Notes: generated from the sequence alone by a model not told the origin. DNA of 64,000 nucleotides from Terebella lapidaria (GCA_949152475.1 OX424564.1:35214165-35278164), one strand, 5' to 3'; shown: positions 1 to 11,598, counted from the first letter of the stretch. Translations and numbers: made by a program.

Positions 1-457
1 AACGCAATGGCTAATATCTCGCTTTTTATTGACTTTACAGCTTAGCAATCAATTGTGGACATATAGAAAATGATATATTCTGAACATTGTCATGACCTTG
101 AACTTCACCTTTAATTTTCAAGGTCACATGACAAAATGGCTATTAGCTCGATTATTATCGACTTTAGAGCTTAGTAATCAAATATGAACGTATAGGGAAT
201 GATATAAGCTGAGTATAGCTATGACCTTGAATTCGACCTTTGAGCTCATTTTCAAGGTCACAGGACATAATGGCTAATATCTCGCTTATTATTGACTTCA
301 TAGCTTAAGAATCAGTTGTGGACATACTAGAAATGACATATGCCGAATATTATCGTGTCCTTGAATTGACCAATGACCTTATTTTCAAGGTCACGGGACA
401 AACTACTAATATCTAAAATATGTATTGTCCGGTAACCTTTCTTAGCCCTTGGGCTAA
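1..457. repeat. Tandem ~130-bp repeat, 3' end of a hairpin-ended repeat element
   Basis: About three diverged copies of a unit of roughly 130 bp are seen. Each begins near 'aatggctaatatctcgc' (positions 6, 136, 268) and contains a block 'tgaccttgaa ... ttcaaggtca'. The stretch ends at 427-457 with CCGGTAACC followed by the palindrome TTAGCCCTTGGGCTAA. The same ending closes the elements at 1565-3404 and 56696-58378. This looks like the right-hand end of a further copy of that family, cut by the window edge. Confidence 0.6.
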
Positions 458-1395
458 TTTATAATTATTCATATCTCCAATACCTACCTAAACCAACACA
501 TATATAATGTAGTTTGACATCAGTGGTGGTTATGACTCGTCTAGGCTACTTGTACACGAAGGTTAATGTGGCTATTATTTAATTTAGCTTACCATGTTCT
601 TATATGCGGGTTATTGGGGGTGTCCTTATATTCGAATATAAGAACTTGTCCCTATATTCGAGACACCTTGGTTTTTTGGCGAGAGCCCCAAAACGCAATA
701 TCTCGGATATAAGAACATGTCCTTATATGCGCGATTATACGGGTAAGAATGGACACTCGAGTTTTATGTCGCCACTATTAATCACTATCATTCCCATGCT
801 GAACTGTCAGGTTTCGGGGGATGTGTTTCTGTTAAAGCATAGCCTACAGATCTCTGCAGAGTATGATGGAGATTTTTCATATGAGAAACATGCACACTGG
901 TTCGTTGATGAACAAACTAACTTCAGAGAAACCTACCTGCAGTTTTACTTGCAAATTTATTTCAGTGAAATGGCTAAAAGTTTTCCATTCTGCAGGTATT
1001 TTCGAGTTGAAATTGTCCAAAGATCTAATTCTACCTCCGATTCTACATTGAAAACAAAGTATTCGATCACTTTTTTGTTTGTTTTCGAGTGCATAATGTA
1101 ATATTGATGATTACGGTACTTGAAAGTTGAAAGTCTGTGAAAAGGAATACGAAATATAAGCCCCTCAGCCTCAGGGCTACAAGGTATTTAATACTTAATT
1201 CCGATAAATAATTTTCCTTTTCTTTTCACAAAGTACACTCCTTCATTTTTTTTTGCCGTGAAAGTCTGTAACTCGTTAAAAAATTACCGTTTGACATCTA
1301 GATGAAGTATGCCAAGTTATTAAACGATATCATGCATTTATCATGTTTATACGGCAGCTTATTCGTGCCTTCCAACTTTTAATAATTTAATTATT
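458..1395. other. Intergenic, nothing recognised
   Basis: A 165-codon frame at 604-1101 has no recognisable domain, no splice context and a composition like its surroundings, so I do not call it a gene. A short palindromic stretch around ATATTCGAATAT lies near 630-645. AT-rich DNA fills the rest. Confidence 0.4.
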
Positions 1396-1564
1396 CTTTT
1401 TCTGAATCTTGGGAATTCCTCACCAATTTAAACCAGGAAAAAATTATTAAAACCAGGAACAAGCTAATTTTTCCAGGTTTAAAATGTTTTTTCCCGGTTT
1501 AGATAATTCTTTCCCGGTTTGAATAGTTTTTTCCCGGTTTGAATAGTTTTTTTCCGGTTTTATT
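1396..1564. repeat. Minisatellite, ~20-bp unit around TTCCCGGTTTGAATAGTT
   Basis: Diverged tandem units built on 'ttcccggtttgaatagtttt' run up to the left edge of the hairpin-ended element that starts at 1565. The same array resumes on the far side of that element (about 3412-4150), so the element appears to have inserted into the array. Confidence 0.6.
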
Positions 1565-3404
1565 AGGTTACCGGACCTATATGGTACGATAATCTATTGC
1601 CGTGGCGTTGCATCCGGCGTCCGTCCGTTCGTCCGTCTAGCCGGGCGGACGAGAGTATGCTTGTGTGACTAGAAAAGGCACACAACCATAAGTTGTGAGG
1701 AAATTTCTTCTTGTGTGCCTATTTTGGGGAGTTGTGTGCCTATTTTAGATAGGAAATTCAACATGTAAAAGGCACACTAGAAGGTCTCGTCCGCACATCC
1801 GTCGTCGTCGTCCGTCCACATTTTTATCTTTAAAGTTTACCGTCCAATCTTACTGGAAATTTGGGAAAAGATACCTTAATATAATTCGAGAAGGTATTTT
1901 TAATTTTTTTTTAATTTTCATTTTTTTTCAAAATGGCTGCCGTTTTCGTCGAAAAACGGTCAATTTTGGACTTTGGCGGCCAATTTCTCAAAAACTGTCT
2001 GATCAGATTCGAGATTTTTGTTTCAAAAGGTTCCCCTTATACATTTCCGTGATGTGTATAAGTTTGGTTGCCCTTGAATCGCCGGTCTGCGTATGGCGGC
2101 CATTTTGAATTTTTGACGGGTCAACGAAAAAAATTTTTTTCAGCCCAAATCGCGTTACTATCCATTTTGTACGGAGCCCCTGAGGTGACATACCGAAAAT
2201 ATTTATTAATTGGTGCGCACGGTTTACCAATCCGTGCGCACGGTTTACCAATTCGTGCACACGGTTTACCAATCCGTGCACACGAATTACCAAACCATGC
2301 GCACAATTTAACAATTCGTGGCCACGAATTAACAATCCGTGGGCACGATTTACTAATTCATGGGCACGAATTAGTATTTCGTGCCCAGGAATTGGTAAAT
2401 CGTGCCCACGGACTAGTTATACCAATCCGTGGCCACGAAATACTAATTCGTGCTCATGAATTGTTAAATTGTGCGCACGAATTGTTAAATCGTGCCCACG
2501 AATTATTAAATTGTGCCCACGGATTGTTAAATCATGCCCACAGATTAGTTAAGGTAATTCGTGCGCACAGTTTACCAATTCTTGGCCACGGTTTACTAAT
2601 TTGTGTGCACAGTTTACTAATTCGTGTGCATAGTTTACTAATTCGTGCTCACGGTTTACTAATTCATGGCCACGGTTTACCAATTCGTGGCCACAGTTTA
2701 CTAATTCGTGCACACAGTTTACTAATTCCCGTGGCCGTGGCCACGGTTTACTAATTCGTGCGCACGGTTTACTAATTCGTGTGCACAGATTAATAAATAT
2801 ATCTGGTATGTCACCTCAGGGGCTCCGTAATTTTGGGCCATTTCTAGGCAAAAAATTTTTTTCCCCCATTTGAAATTTCGGCACTTTTTTCCTTCATAAT
2901 GGGAGCTGCCAGAACTGTACTCATAGAACGGCTGAAGATAGAGCTTAGAAATTGGCACTTTCAAATAGGAAGTCATATATGGCGACTTGTGTGGTGACCT
3001 TGAACTTGACCTTCGATGACCTTGAAAGGTCAAAACAGCCATTTTCGGGGCAAAAAATGCCCAGATTTGCCTCTATAGATGAAATGCTTGCAGATAGGGC
3101 TTATGTTTGCATTATTACCTCGGATGACCTTGAGTGCCAAATGTCTGACTCGGAATGTGTAAATTGGACTGAGCGGCCTATACGCTTGCACCCAGATGTA
3201 TCTTTGTATTATGAACATATAGACAATCGAATACTGCACACGTACATGTAATGGTGACATTGAAATTCACATGGATGACCTTGATTGGTAAATCTCAAAA
3301 TCATATGTTCACACTGATAACCTTGATTGGTAATCTCAAGGTCTGTTACCTGCCATTATCCAAACCAAAATTTTCCGGTAACCTATCTTAGCCTTTGGGC
3401 TAAC
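1565..3404. mobile_element. Hairpin-ended non-autonomous element, copy A
   Basis: The left end starts AGGTTACCGGACC and runs into an imperfect palindrome (GGACC...GGTAC). The right end has CCGGTAACCT, the inverted form of the left terminus (shared core TAGGTTACCGGA), followed by TTAGCCTTTGGGCTAA. Inside are a GTCCGTCCG-rich segment, a 21-bp minisatellite and several TGACCTTGA / TCAAGGTCA motifs. No transposase reading frame is visible. A second copy with the same ends lies at 56696-58378 and shares interior blocks such as 'gaatcgccg' and 'ccttcataatgggagctgcc'. Class unknown; subterminal hairpins would suit several DNA-element types. Confidence 0.6.
2209..2795. repeat. 21-bp minisatellite with palindromic GTGNNCAC core
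   Basis: About 27 tandem units of the type 'cgtgcgcacggtttaccaatt' alternate cores GTGCGCAC, GTGGCCAC, GTGGGCAC and GTGTGCAC, each a short self-complementary or near self-complementary box. Because the unit is a multiple of three, both strands stay open over long stretches. This explains the 228-codon frame with AHGLPIR repeats; I do not regard it as a gene. Confidence 0.75.
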
Positions 3405-3411
3405 TTTTAGT

Positions 3412-4150
3412 TTTGTCCCGCATTAAAAAATGTATTCCAAGTTTTAATCATTCTTTCCAGATTTAAATTACTGGGGAATTCCCAAGACTGCGAAAAAAAA
3501 ACACTGGATAAATTAATAATTTGATTTGGGGAACAATATTAGAACTGGGAAAAAATTATTAAAACCGGTAATAAATTATTAAAACCTAGAACAAATATTT
3601 TTTCCAGGTTTGGATAGTTTTTTCCCGGTTTGAATAATTCTTTCGTGGTTTGAATAGTTCTTCCCAGTTTGAACAACTTTTTTTCTGGTTTGAATAATTT
3701 ATTCCCGGTTTGAATGGTTATTTCCCGTTTCGAATACTAGTAGTTCTTTCCCGGTTTGAATAGTTTTTTTCCCCAATTTATATAATTATTTCCAATTTTG
3801 AATAATCTATTTGCGGTTTGAATGATTAAATAGTTTTTTTCACGGTTTAAATAGTTCTTTCCCGGTTTGAGTAATTTATTCCCAGTTTGAATAGTTATTT
3901 CCCGTTTCAAATAGTTCTTTCCTAGTTTGAATAGTTTTTTTCCCAGTTTGAATAATTTTTTCCTGGTTTTAATAATTTATTCCCGGTTTTAATAATTATT
4001 TCCCGGTTGTAAAAAATTATTCCAGGTTTAAATAGTTTTTTTCCCGGTTTAAATAGTTCTTTCTCGGTTTGAATAATTTATTCCCGGTTTCATGAGTTTT
4101 TTTCAGGAATAAATAATTTATACCCAGTTTTAAAAATTTTTTTTCGAGTT
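3412..4150. repeat. Minisatellite, ~20-bp unit around TTCCCGGTTTGAATAATT
   Basis: About 35 degenerate units of 'tttcccggtttgaataattt' are present, with variants in the first bases. It is the continuation of the array at 1396-1564, separated from it by copy A of the hairpin-ended element. Units decay towards 4150. Confidence 0.65.
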
Positions 4151-4662
4151 ATTGGGACATTCCCAAGATCTAGAGAGAAAAATTGACTGAACCCCCCCAA
4201 AATTGGATGACACTAACATAACCGGTGTAATGCTAAATGTAATGCTTTACATTCAGCATAACCGGTGTAAATAAGTTTGGAGTACTTTAGTATACCTTAT
4301 ATCAATACATGAATAAGTACTATGCCTACCTACATTTTATTGTTGTTGATACAGGTTTGGTTTTGTTACACGCTCAACGATAAATTATAGAGTTAGAGCA
4401 CATAGAGTTAGCTAGAGTTGGGTAGTTACTTTGTTTTTGCAGTTCCATAGCCTGAAGCACAAACTAGTGTCTATTCTACACGTAGTACGCGAACAACTGA
4501 TGCTCGGATGTTCAATGTCACGAGTTTTAGAGACATGCACTCCGCGTATTTATACAGTAATCTCGAACGTTATGATAACGTTGTCCGGGCAGTGGTCACG
4601 CCGTGAGAAGGCGGTGACAGCTCCTAGCCCGCCGTGAACCAAAGGGCGTCGTGGTTTTTATG

Positions 4663-5285
4663 TTTACCGGACCTTTGGTCCGATTACCTATTGGCATGGC
4701 GGTACGTACGGCGTCCGTCCGTCGTCCGGTGTCCGTCGTCCAATCACATTTTTATCATTAAAGTTTATGGTCGAATCTTCCTGAGATTTTGCATAAAAAT
4801 ACCTAAAAATATTATCAGGAAAGGCTTTTTTCGATTTTCGCTTTTTTTTTCAAGATGGCGGCCATTTTCGATATATATGGCGATTTGTGTGGTGACCTTC
4901 AATTTGATCTTACATCATCTTGAAAGGTCAAAAGAGCCACTTTTGGGTAATTTTTTTTTTCAAATTTCCTTCTACAGATGAAATGCTTGTAGAAAGAACT
5001 CATATTTGCATTACGAGCATTAGGAAGTCGTATATGGAACAACTAATGGTGACTTTGGGCTTGACCTCAGATGACCTTGAGTGCTAAATGTCTGACGTGG
5101 AATGTGTGAATTGGCTGTTGAGGTTTAAACGCTTACACCTACTGAGGATTGTATTATAAGCTAATAAGAAGTCATGTATGGCACATTTTTTGGTGACTTT
5201 GAACTTTGCATTAGACGACCTCAAATGTTAGATCTCGGAATCTAGCATGACCTGAAATATGTACATTGGCCTTTACAGACAAATA
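4663..5285. mobile_element. Hairpin-ended element, partial copy C
   Basis: It starts with TTTACCGGACCTTTGGTCCG, the same left-end palindrome as copies A and B, then a GTCCGTCC-rich stretch and 'cacatttttatcattaaagttta', which both other copies also carry. Several TGACCTT motifs follow. The right-hand CCGGTAACC end is missing, so the copy is truncated. Confidence 0.5.
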
Positions 5286-6189
5286 CTGACAAAAAACTAT
5301 TCATTCCAAACCACCTTCATGCAAAAAATCAATAGCCTAAGTTAACCTCTATTCACTTTTTTCTGATTTTGTTTAGGTGTGAAATATTATACTATTCATT
5401 TTATGAAGATGGTTCGACTTGAATTGCACAATATATAGTCCCAAAAAACTAAAATGTACAATTAGGTTTCGCACACCACAGTTCAAGATAGAGTTCAGGT
5501 GTTACATATACATGAGCAAATATAGAAAGTCATAAATGTCTCGAAAATCATAACGTACCCAAAAATGTCTCGAAAGTATAACGCCCTTGTATGTTATACC
5601 AATACCAATCATAACCCACCCATAACTGTCTCAAATTTAAAATTGGTTTTAAATATCATTTTCAATATATTTGTAAAAATTGTTTTAGTTTTTGTTTAAA
5701 AGTTTAATTTATTATTAGATTTTCCTTAAATTTGTATCTCAATGTTTGTCATACTTTTTCATTATATTTCTAAACTAATTTTTCCAATTTATTCAATTCA
5801 TATCCAACGTAAAAAGATGAATGAGTATATGACATTTTCTTTTATTATGCAGCATACTTTACTATATGTACGATTCAGACAAATAATAAACATGCATGCA
5901 AGAACACTATATACATTGATTGCAAAATTCGTTCATTTAAATCACATGTACATTTGTAACAAACACACATGATGAAACAAACAATGAGTACCCAGCCCGC
6001 ACGGTGGTTTATATGTGACCACAGTGAAACAACAGAATATGTAAACAAATGAAGTATAACAAAAAAATTCATCGGGACGGCGATATGACAGGCAAAGCAG
6101 AAATCGTACGTGTATCAAATTTCCCTGATATACACAAGAGAGACCACTGATTTATATGAGAGATACGAATACCATAACAGTGGTAGATA
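5286..6189. other. Intergenic, AT-rich, nothing recognised
   Basis: No frame here has a recognisable domain. Short frames at 5742-5972 (plus) and 5875-6072 (minus) are low-complexity and hydrophobic with no supporting signals. Confidence 0.4.
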
Positions 6190-7560
6190 TTAATTAGACA
6201 ACGATTCACCATTCAATGTGCTCATCCATAATGTCTTCTTCTGGCACAACAATGTCATTGAGATGACTGAGTTTCTCCAGTGACAAAGTCACCTCTTCCT
6301 CGAAGTTGGTTCCCTGCCCATTACACTTTTCCACAGATTTCATGATTTTCATGCGTATCATGTTTTTTTTCTCAGAAATAACGGCTAATTTTCATCATGG
6401 TTTTTTACACCATGGTGAAAGACCCATTTCCATTTCATTCAGGTGTGTTTTCCATGACATGATGCAGCAGGTACATGAAGGCCAATTCACTCATTAGTGG
6501 CCCTTGAGAGTTCCGGCCTACATCGTACGGTTTCTGAACCAACTTACGGGTTGATCAAACAATGAACCATCTTGATTGCCAAGTTGATTGTGACTTTGAA
6601 TGTAGCTCCTCACACTCTGCAATCGTCCACCGCAGTTCCAGTTTCGCCATGAATCCGACTTCTTTTGAGCAGTTCGATGCAGCTCAGCACATGTTGGTAG
6701 ACATTGATCAATTCTTCTCTCATTTCCTGCTCAACCTTCCAGCACTTCTCTCTCACCTACTTCATCCTAAACAAACATCAGTGTACATTTGAACACACTC
6801 TCATCCATTTTCTGGGGAAATCATCTTCTGAGGAATCATCGTCATGGGTGAGACATCTCGGCGTGTGCATTTGTAACTCGTAGTCACTCGAAAACATGGC
6901 TCCACAGCTGAAACTTTTTGCTTGAGGCGTCTTGTCCGGCTGCCAATCCTCGGAATGTGTATTACTCATGGACATGGTATTTGAAGATATATGGGTGCTA
7001 CTGGCTGATCCAGTTCTGGAGATCTCACACTGTCAGGCGACCAACCGGAGAGCAGGCTCAGTCTCAGGCGTTTGTCTTCAGGCAATGTCGGTGTCAGGTC
7101 CATGACAAGATGCATGAATGTTGCCCTGTCGAATTCCTGAAGAAACTTTTGCAGGCAGGTAGGGTACATTTGTCTGGCCAGGCTCATTTTCTGAACACAT
7201 GAAGGTAATGAGAGTTTATCCTTGCTGTAGTAGAGGTTATGATCAAGCAGATGACGCTCAGGTTCCAGTGGTGGCTCCCTTCCATGAACAAGTCCGTGAT
7301 CCTCGGATCCTCTGACGACATGGACATAGGGTCATCCAGGACAATCACGTTATTTCCTATAGTTGAGAAGAAGTCATCGGAATCCAGATTCTATGGTGCC
7401 CCTGCTCGTGCCACAAAAAAGTGAAGTTCATTTTTTTTGTAACTGATACTGGATGGATGTTTTCGAGGAAGAGCTCACTTGTCACTGAAGAAACGCAATC
7501 ATCTCCTCGATGACATTGTTGAGCGAGAAGACCTTATGGATGAGCACACACACTATTATT
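6190..7560 (-). mobile_element. Fossil of a Polinton/Maverick (adintovirus-like) element
   Basis: The minus strand carries decayed pieces that resemble two proteins of Polinton-type elements. Between about 6966 and 7430 there are pieces like the end of the packaging ATPase, including LARQMYP and DLTPTLPEDKRLR, in the order known for that family. Between about 6190 and 6975 there are pieces of a small protein with a finger-like start (FSCGAMFSSDYELQMH) and an acidic stretch. A short part of the latter recurs in inverted orientation at about 7483-7555. The element is badly broken, with many breaks, and most of its length is missing. It looks old. Family assignment is by recall of motifs, not by a search. 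Confidence 0.5.
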
Positions 7561-7725
7561 AAATCACTCGTATGAGATACTAATTTATATGTATGAGATA
7601 CTAACACATATGTATGGGATACTATGTAACATTTATGAGATATTAAGTCATACGTATGAGATACTTACTCGTGTGTTTAAGATATTTATCTCATATATGT
7701 AGGAGATTCTAACTTATTCGTAGGT
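7556..7725. repeat. Minisatellite, ~25-bp unit around GTATGAGATACTAA
   Basis: Six to seven irregular units built on 'catatgtatgagatactaa' follow directly on the Polinton fossil. The units are diverged and the array ends near 7725. Confidence 0.55.
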
Positions 7726-7759
7726 AGAAATGCATGTGCATTTTGTGTCCAACACAGTG

Positions 7760-7995
7760 CCGACGTGTGACGTCATTCTTGGTTCTAAACAAGTACACAC
7801 TCTTTGTTTAACTGACCAGTCATATTTTCTTTGAGGTGTATAGAGCCAGTAGGCAGATTAAGTCATTTGTTATTCAAATACACTACGTCATGACTTCGGC
7901 TCTCCATAAAATACATGCCAGGTGTAAAGAGTACAGGCTCAAGTAGGATATATTATCCTGAGCTTTCTTCTGTTTTCAGTCATGATTGAAAGATT
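7760..7995 (+). promoter_or_regulatory. Possible promoter: CRE plus TATA-like box
   Basis: A perfect palindromic CRE, TGACGTCA, lies at 7768-7775. A TATA-like CATAAAATA lies at 7905-7913, about 100 bp before the ATG at 8011. The spacing suits a promoter for the short candidate exon that follows. The call rests on motif presence only. Confidence 0.3.
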
Positions 7996-8010
7996 GAAAC
8001 TGTGACATAT

Positions 8011-8113
8011 ATGGAAGATCATTCAGCGGACGAGTACCAGTATTATCAGGGCGCAGCGTACAATGGGGCACGTTGTGACCTAGGTGTAGATTCTGACCCG
8101 AGTTTCGTTCCTG
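8011..8113 (+). CDS. Possible first coding exon of an unknown gene
   Basis: An ATG at 8011 opens a frame of 34 codons (starting MEDHSADEYQYYQGAAY) that ends at a good splice donor, CCTG/GTAAGG, at 8113/8114, leaving phase 1. Upstream there is a TATA-like box and a CRE. No homologous family is recognised; the peptide is acidic and tyrosine-rich. The phase does not fit the acyltransferase exon at 9718, so if real it belongs to another transcript whose later exons I could not find, or it is chance. The open frame runs on to 8220 if the donor is not used. Confidence 0.25.
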
Positions 8114-8220
8114 GTAAGGACGATCCTCTGACCACTTTTATTCTGTTTCTTTTCGATGATACCACCTGGAATCGACCTACCAATTTTGTCGGAGGTGTAC
8201 TCCCCTACATAAAAATGTAA

Positions 8221-9655
8221 TCCTTCTCGCACCTTTTTATCGTCAGTGTTAACCAATATGATATTGAATATAGAGCCGCAAGGGGTAATAACTACCTGAC
8301 CCCAATTCCATATAATGAGTTGCTGGTAGAGTAATTGACCGTACGATTATGCTGAACAGTTTAAGGTTTAACACCTTTTCTGTAAGCAGGCATACACCCC
8401 CGACAAACATTGGAAAACAATACTAATCACCTCCGACAAACAAAAACACGTGTTTCCTCGTACGATCAATTGACAGGATCGCAGATATCTGGTCGAGCAA
8501 TAGACGAGCGTGAGAGTATATGCTCAAAGTAAATCAACCATGTACATGTGATAGTCTCGGAAACTATCACACCAGGACAACTAGCAATGTGAGTATGAAA
8601 TTATGTCCTGTCAGTTGCCAATATTACTACATTTATCGGCCTACTCGAATAATGGTGCGCTGCTTTAAATAGAAAATTCACGAACATAGGTTACTTATTG
8701 AAATAATTGTAAGAATCTTTTCAGTTGTTCCCCGTCATACAAGTAGTAAATGTTGTGTTTAGTGGTAGAAGTTTGATCGTAAGCCCCCACTTCCTCAAAC
8801 AACATGAATACAGTCTCCATATATAAAACATCTATTGGTAATCAACAATACCCAGTAAAAGAGTCAAAGCTGAAAGATACAGCTACCGGTACGAACTAAT
8901 GTTTATCTCTCTCTTCCGCTGACTGATCGCCTGCCCAAATATGGTTTGGTTATACGTTGGTTATGATTCATGGTATGGTGTTACAGTTTTCACACGGGCC
9001 TTTACATAGTGGAATGTGGTATTGAAGTTTAGGAAAACACCCTAGACACAATGAACAATTTCGTCCAGTGTCTCTGGTCATGCTAGCACAAATAGAAAAC
9101 AAAAATTTCCACACTGGGATTTTATGCGTAAACTGAAGGTTTTTGTTCATTTTGGATTCAGTTAAGTTTTATCTGTATAAAGTCGTATGTGGGTCCACGC
9201 TATGATATCAGATATCTTCTGTTGACACACATATACACAACCCTAGCCTACCCGGTCACGCACCAGCGGATTCTCTTTCGATGACACAGATTTGATTCAT
9301 CACCTACCCACACACACATGCACGGTACACGCGCCTACCAGCCATTGTCAGCGTCAACTCTCGGGAATTTTTCATTGTCCCCTCAAAGCCAATTTTACAT
9401 AAACAAAATATGTACCGTTGTAGACCGAGATGCTCTTCTTAGGTTACTCTGGTCAGCAGATAACCCAGTTGGAGTTGCTGATAGAAGCTCACTGAAGTGA
9501 ACACGATCAACACAAGTAGACACGATGTTGTGAAAATATCAGATCTATGTCAAACCACAATGAGGTAAGATCAACGCAAATATAATTATCTACAGTAAGT
9601 GATCATGTATTTACAAGCACAAATTGACAACTGAGGCATATCTATTTTAAACATT
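8221..9655. other. Intergenic, nothing recognised
   Basis: Only short frames without domains are present. This is the upstream region of the acyltransferase-like gene. A dinucleotide-rich patch (cacacacatgcac) lies near 9310. Confidence 0.4.
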
Positions 9656-9657
9656 TT

Positions 9658-9691
9658 CACACTGAAAAAGTATAAATATTTTTTCAGTGTG
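9658..9691 (+). promoter_or_regulatory. Hairpin around a TATA box before the acyltransferase gene
   Basis: A 12-bp inverted repeat (CACACTGAAAAA ... TTTTTCAGTGTG) encloses 'gtataaata'. The TATAAATA at 9671-9678 lies 40-47 bp before the ATG at 9718, which suits a TATA-driven start with a very short leader. The right arm also contains a good 3' splice site (TTTTTTCAG ending at 9687), so the same bases could instead be the acceptor of a coding exon with a 30-nt leader. The sequence alone does not decide between the two. Confidence 0.4.
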
Positions 9692-9717
9692 GGATTCATT
9701 GAGGATGGTATGATTGG

Positions 9718-11583
9718 ATGAGCCGTTGCTGGCAGCGGGGGGAGAAGAAGATGCCGACCAAGTACAGCTTCATATCGAGATCTCTGTCGCCGTACGAGAG
9801 CGTCCTTGACCTTCAACATCGCCATGGCGACGGTGTCTTCTGTCACGTGATGACGCTTAAGAGTCGGAGCGTTATGACGGGTGACGTCATCAAGAACGCC
9901 TTCAAATGGCTGGTCCACTACCAGCCTGCCCTGAGGATGACAGTCCATACAGAGGTCGGTTCACACGGCCTCCTCAAGCGATTTGTGGAGCGAAAGGACA
10001 GAAACGACATCCATGTTGGGACGGTGTCGCTTGAGTCTGACGATTGGTTGTCGCTTGTAGAGAACGAACTGCTGGAGTCACTGCCCGCTGGTTATGACTT
10101 TCTGTGGAGAATCACCTTTGTGGAGTACCCAACAAAAACCTTGTTAGATGTACGGACTGGAGACACCATTTACACGTACGGACTGGTGTTCAGGTCAAGC
10201 CATGTACTGGCAGACCACGTCAGTATCCACACTCTGCTCACGGCACAGCTCCCGAAACTCCTACAACGCACACGTGACACCTCAGGACTCGATCATTTCC
10301 GCACTCCTCTCTTCATGAAACCTGGCGTCGACCAGAGTGTAATGCCCGTACATACACCACGAGGCAAAACTAAAGGAAAAACACAAAGGAGCAAGATGAA
10401 AGCGTCCAGTTCTGAACTTGGTCTCTCCCAGGATTTCCCACTAATGACTGAAGGTGTAGAGGATGTAAAAGAGGCCAGGATCAGGGTATCTCTGAGCACA
10501 CTGACTAAAGTTGACGTGAGTTATACGCGCAAATTGTGTTTCAAGTATGACGTATCGCCCCAGGACGTTATGACGGTGGCGGCCGTTCACGCATTTCACT
10601 TGACCTCAGAGCTCCTGAGAGTGGAGGTCCGTGGCTCAGGAATCCGGGTCTGTCACTGGCTGGACTTGCGCACAAGTCCCCATGTGTCACGTGACCGGGA
10701 TCCTCTCGGTATGTGGCTCTGCCCTGTTTTTACGAAACACAAGTTTCCAAAACGTGAACCCAAACAAGCCAAGTTTTGGAGTCAAGTCAAAAAGTTCGCA
10801 AGGACAGTCAAAGCAGAAAACCAGCCATGGAAATCAACATTTCGCATGTATCAAAGCTTGTTGAATGACATTAACAAACTGAAAAACTCTGAATCGCCGG
10901 CCCCTGATAAACTCCAGCCCCCGAAAGCTCACATATCGGTGTCATTGCTCAACACAGCGCCAACCAGCCAGGCTCCACACGCCAGGACCCCAGTCAGCAA
11001 GACCTTGTCCACGGATACCATGAGCACGACCGTAAGGGGCAGCAGCCTCTCCTCCCGGCACGTTAGAGCCAGCGTCCGCACGGAACGCTCCTCGACCGTC
11101 AGTATTCAAGAAACCGCACCTCTAGGCTCGCTCGCCGTGGATGACTACCGCATGGCCTGCTCAGTGTCCCTGGTGTCCGTCAGCCCTCTGCACCTCGCCG
11201 TCACCCTTCAGGAAACGGACGCCACCTGCCTCCTCACAAGTGACGTCAGCGTCATTCCGCGCTCATTCGCAGAAACCTTCCTTGACGTCTTCTGCAAGAT
11301 CATTGCCAATATGGTATGTCTCCTTTACATAACAATTACAACACACGTACGTTATGATTAATTCAATACACATGCATCCTTAAAATGCAAACTATCAGTA
11401 CTATATATAAAAGTGGTGTAGGTCAAGATATGAAAGTGTGGACTAAGTGTGTCTTATTTACTGTATTACGATGACTATTTTAAGGTACGTAGCCCGGAAA
11501 AACGCCGCGACAGTGTCGTCGACAGGCTGCCTCCATACTTGCGGGCTCGTCTGATGTCTTCTCCGGGGGTGTCTAAAATCTAG
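9718..11583 (+). CDS. Acyltransferase-like protein, condensation/acetyltransferase fold
   Basis: There are two exons, 9718-11313 and 11485-11583. The first ends ATG/GTATGT and the second follows TTTTAAG, both in phase 0, and the frame closes with TAG, giving about 564 residues. An in-frame TGA at 9700 rules out an earlier start in this exon; Met12 (9751) is an alternative. Residues 13-180 resemble the N-terminal half of condensation-domain and alcohol-acetyltransferase-like enzymes: an opening helix with paired aromatic residues, a core strand (LRMTVH), then SSHVLADHVS with the catalytic-type H162-x3-D166. Residues 190-240 and 370-430 are low-complexity linkers rich in K, S and T. The C-terminal part (SVSLVSVSPLHLAVTLQET) fits the closing strands of the second lobe. 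Family level is inference from fold-typical motifs; substrate unknown. There is no signal peptide, so it is probably cytosolic. Confidence 0.6.
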
Positions 11584-11598
11584 AGGAGTCTCATAACG

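Noticed and set aside
604-1101. 165-codon frame
   Set aside because: No recognisable domain, no splice or promoter context, composition like the background.
2068-2754. 228-codon frame with AHGLPIR repeats
   Set aside because: It lies over a 21-bp minisatellite; the opposite strand is open too, and there is no start context or domain.
2209-2795. CRISPR-like array
   Set aside because: Units have no unique spacers and the surroundings are eukaryotic; it is a minisatellite.
8011-11313. Exon at 8011 as the first exon of the acyltransferase-like gene
   Set aside because: The donor leaves phase 1, while the exon at 9718 has an in-frame stop upstream and its candidate acceptors are in phase 0.
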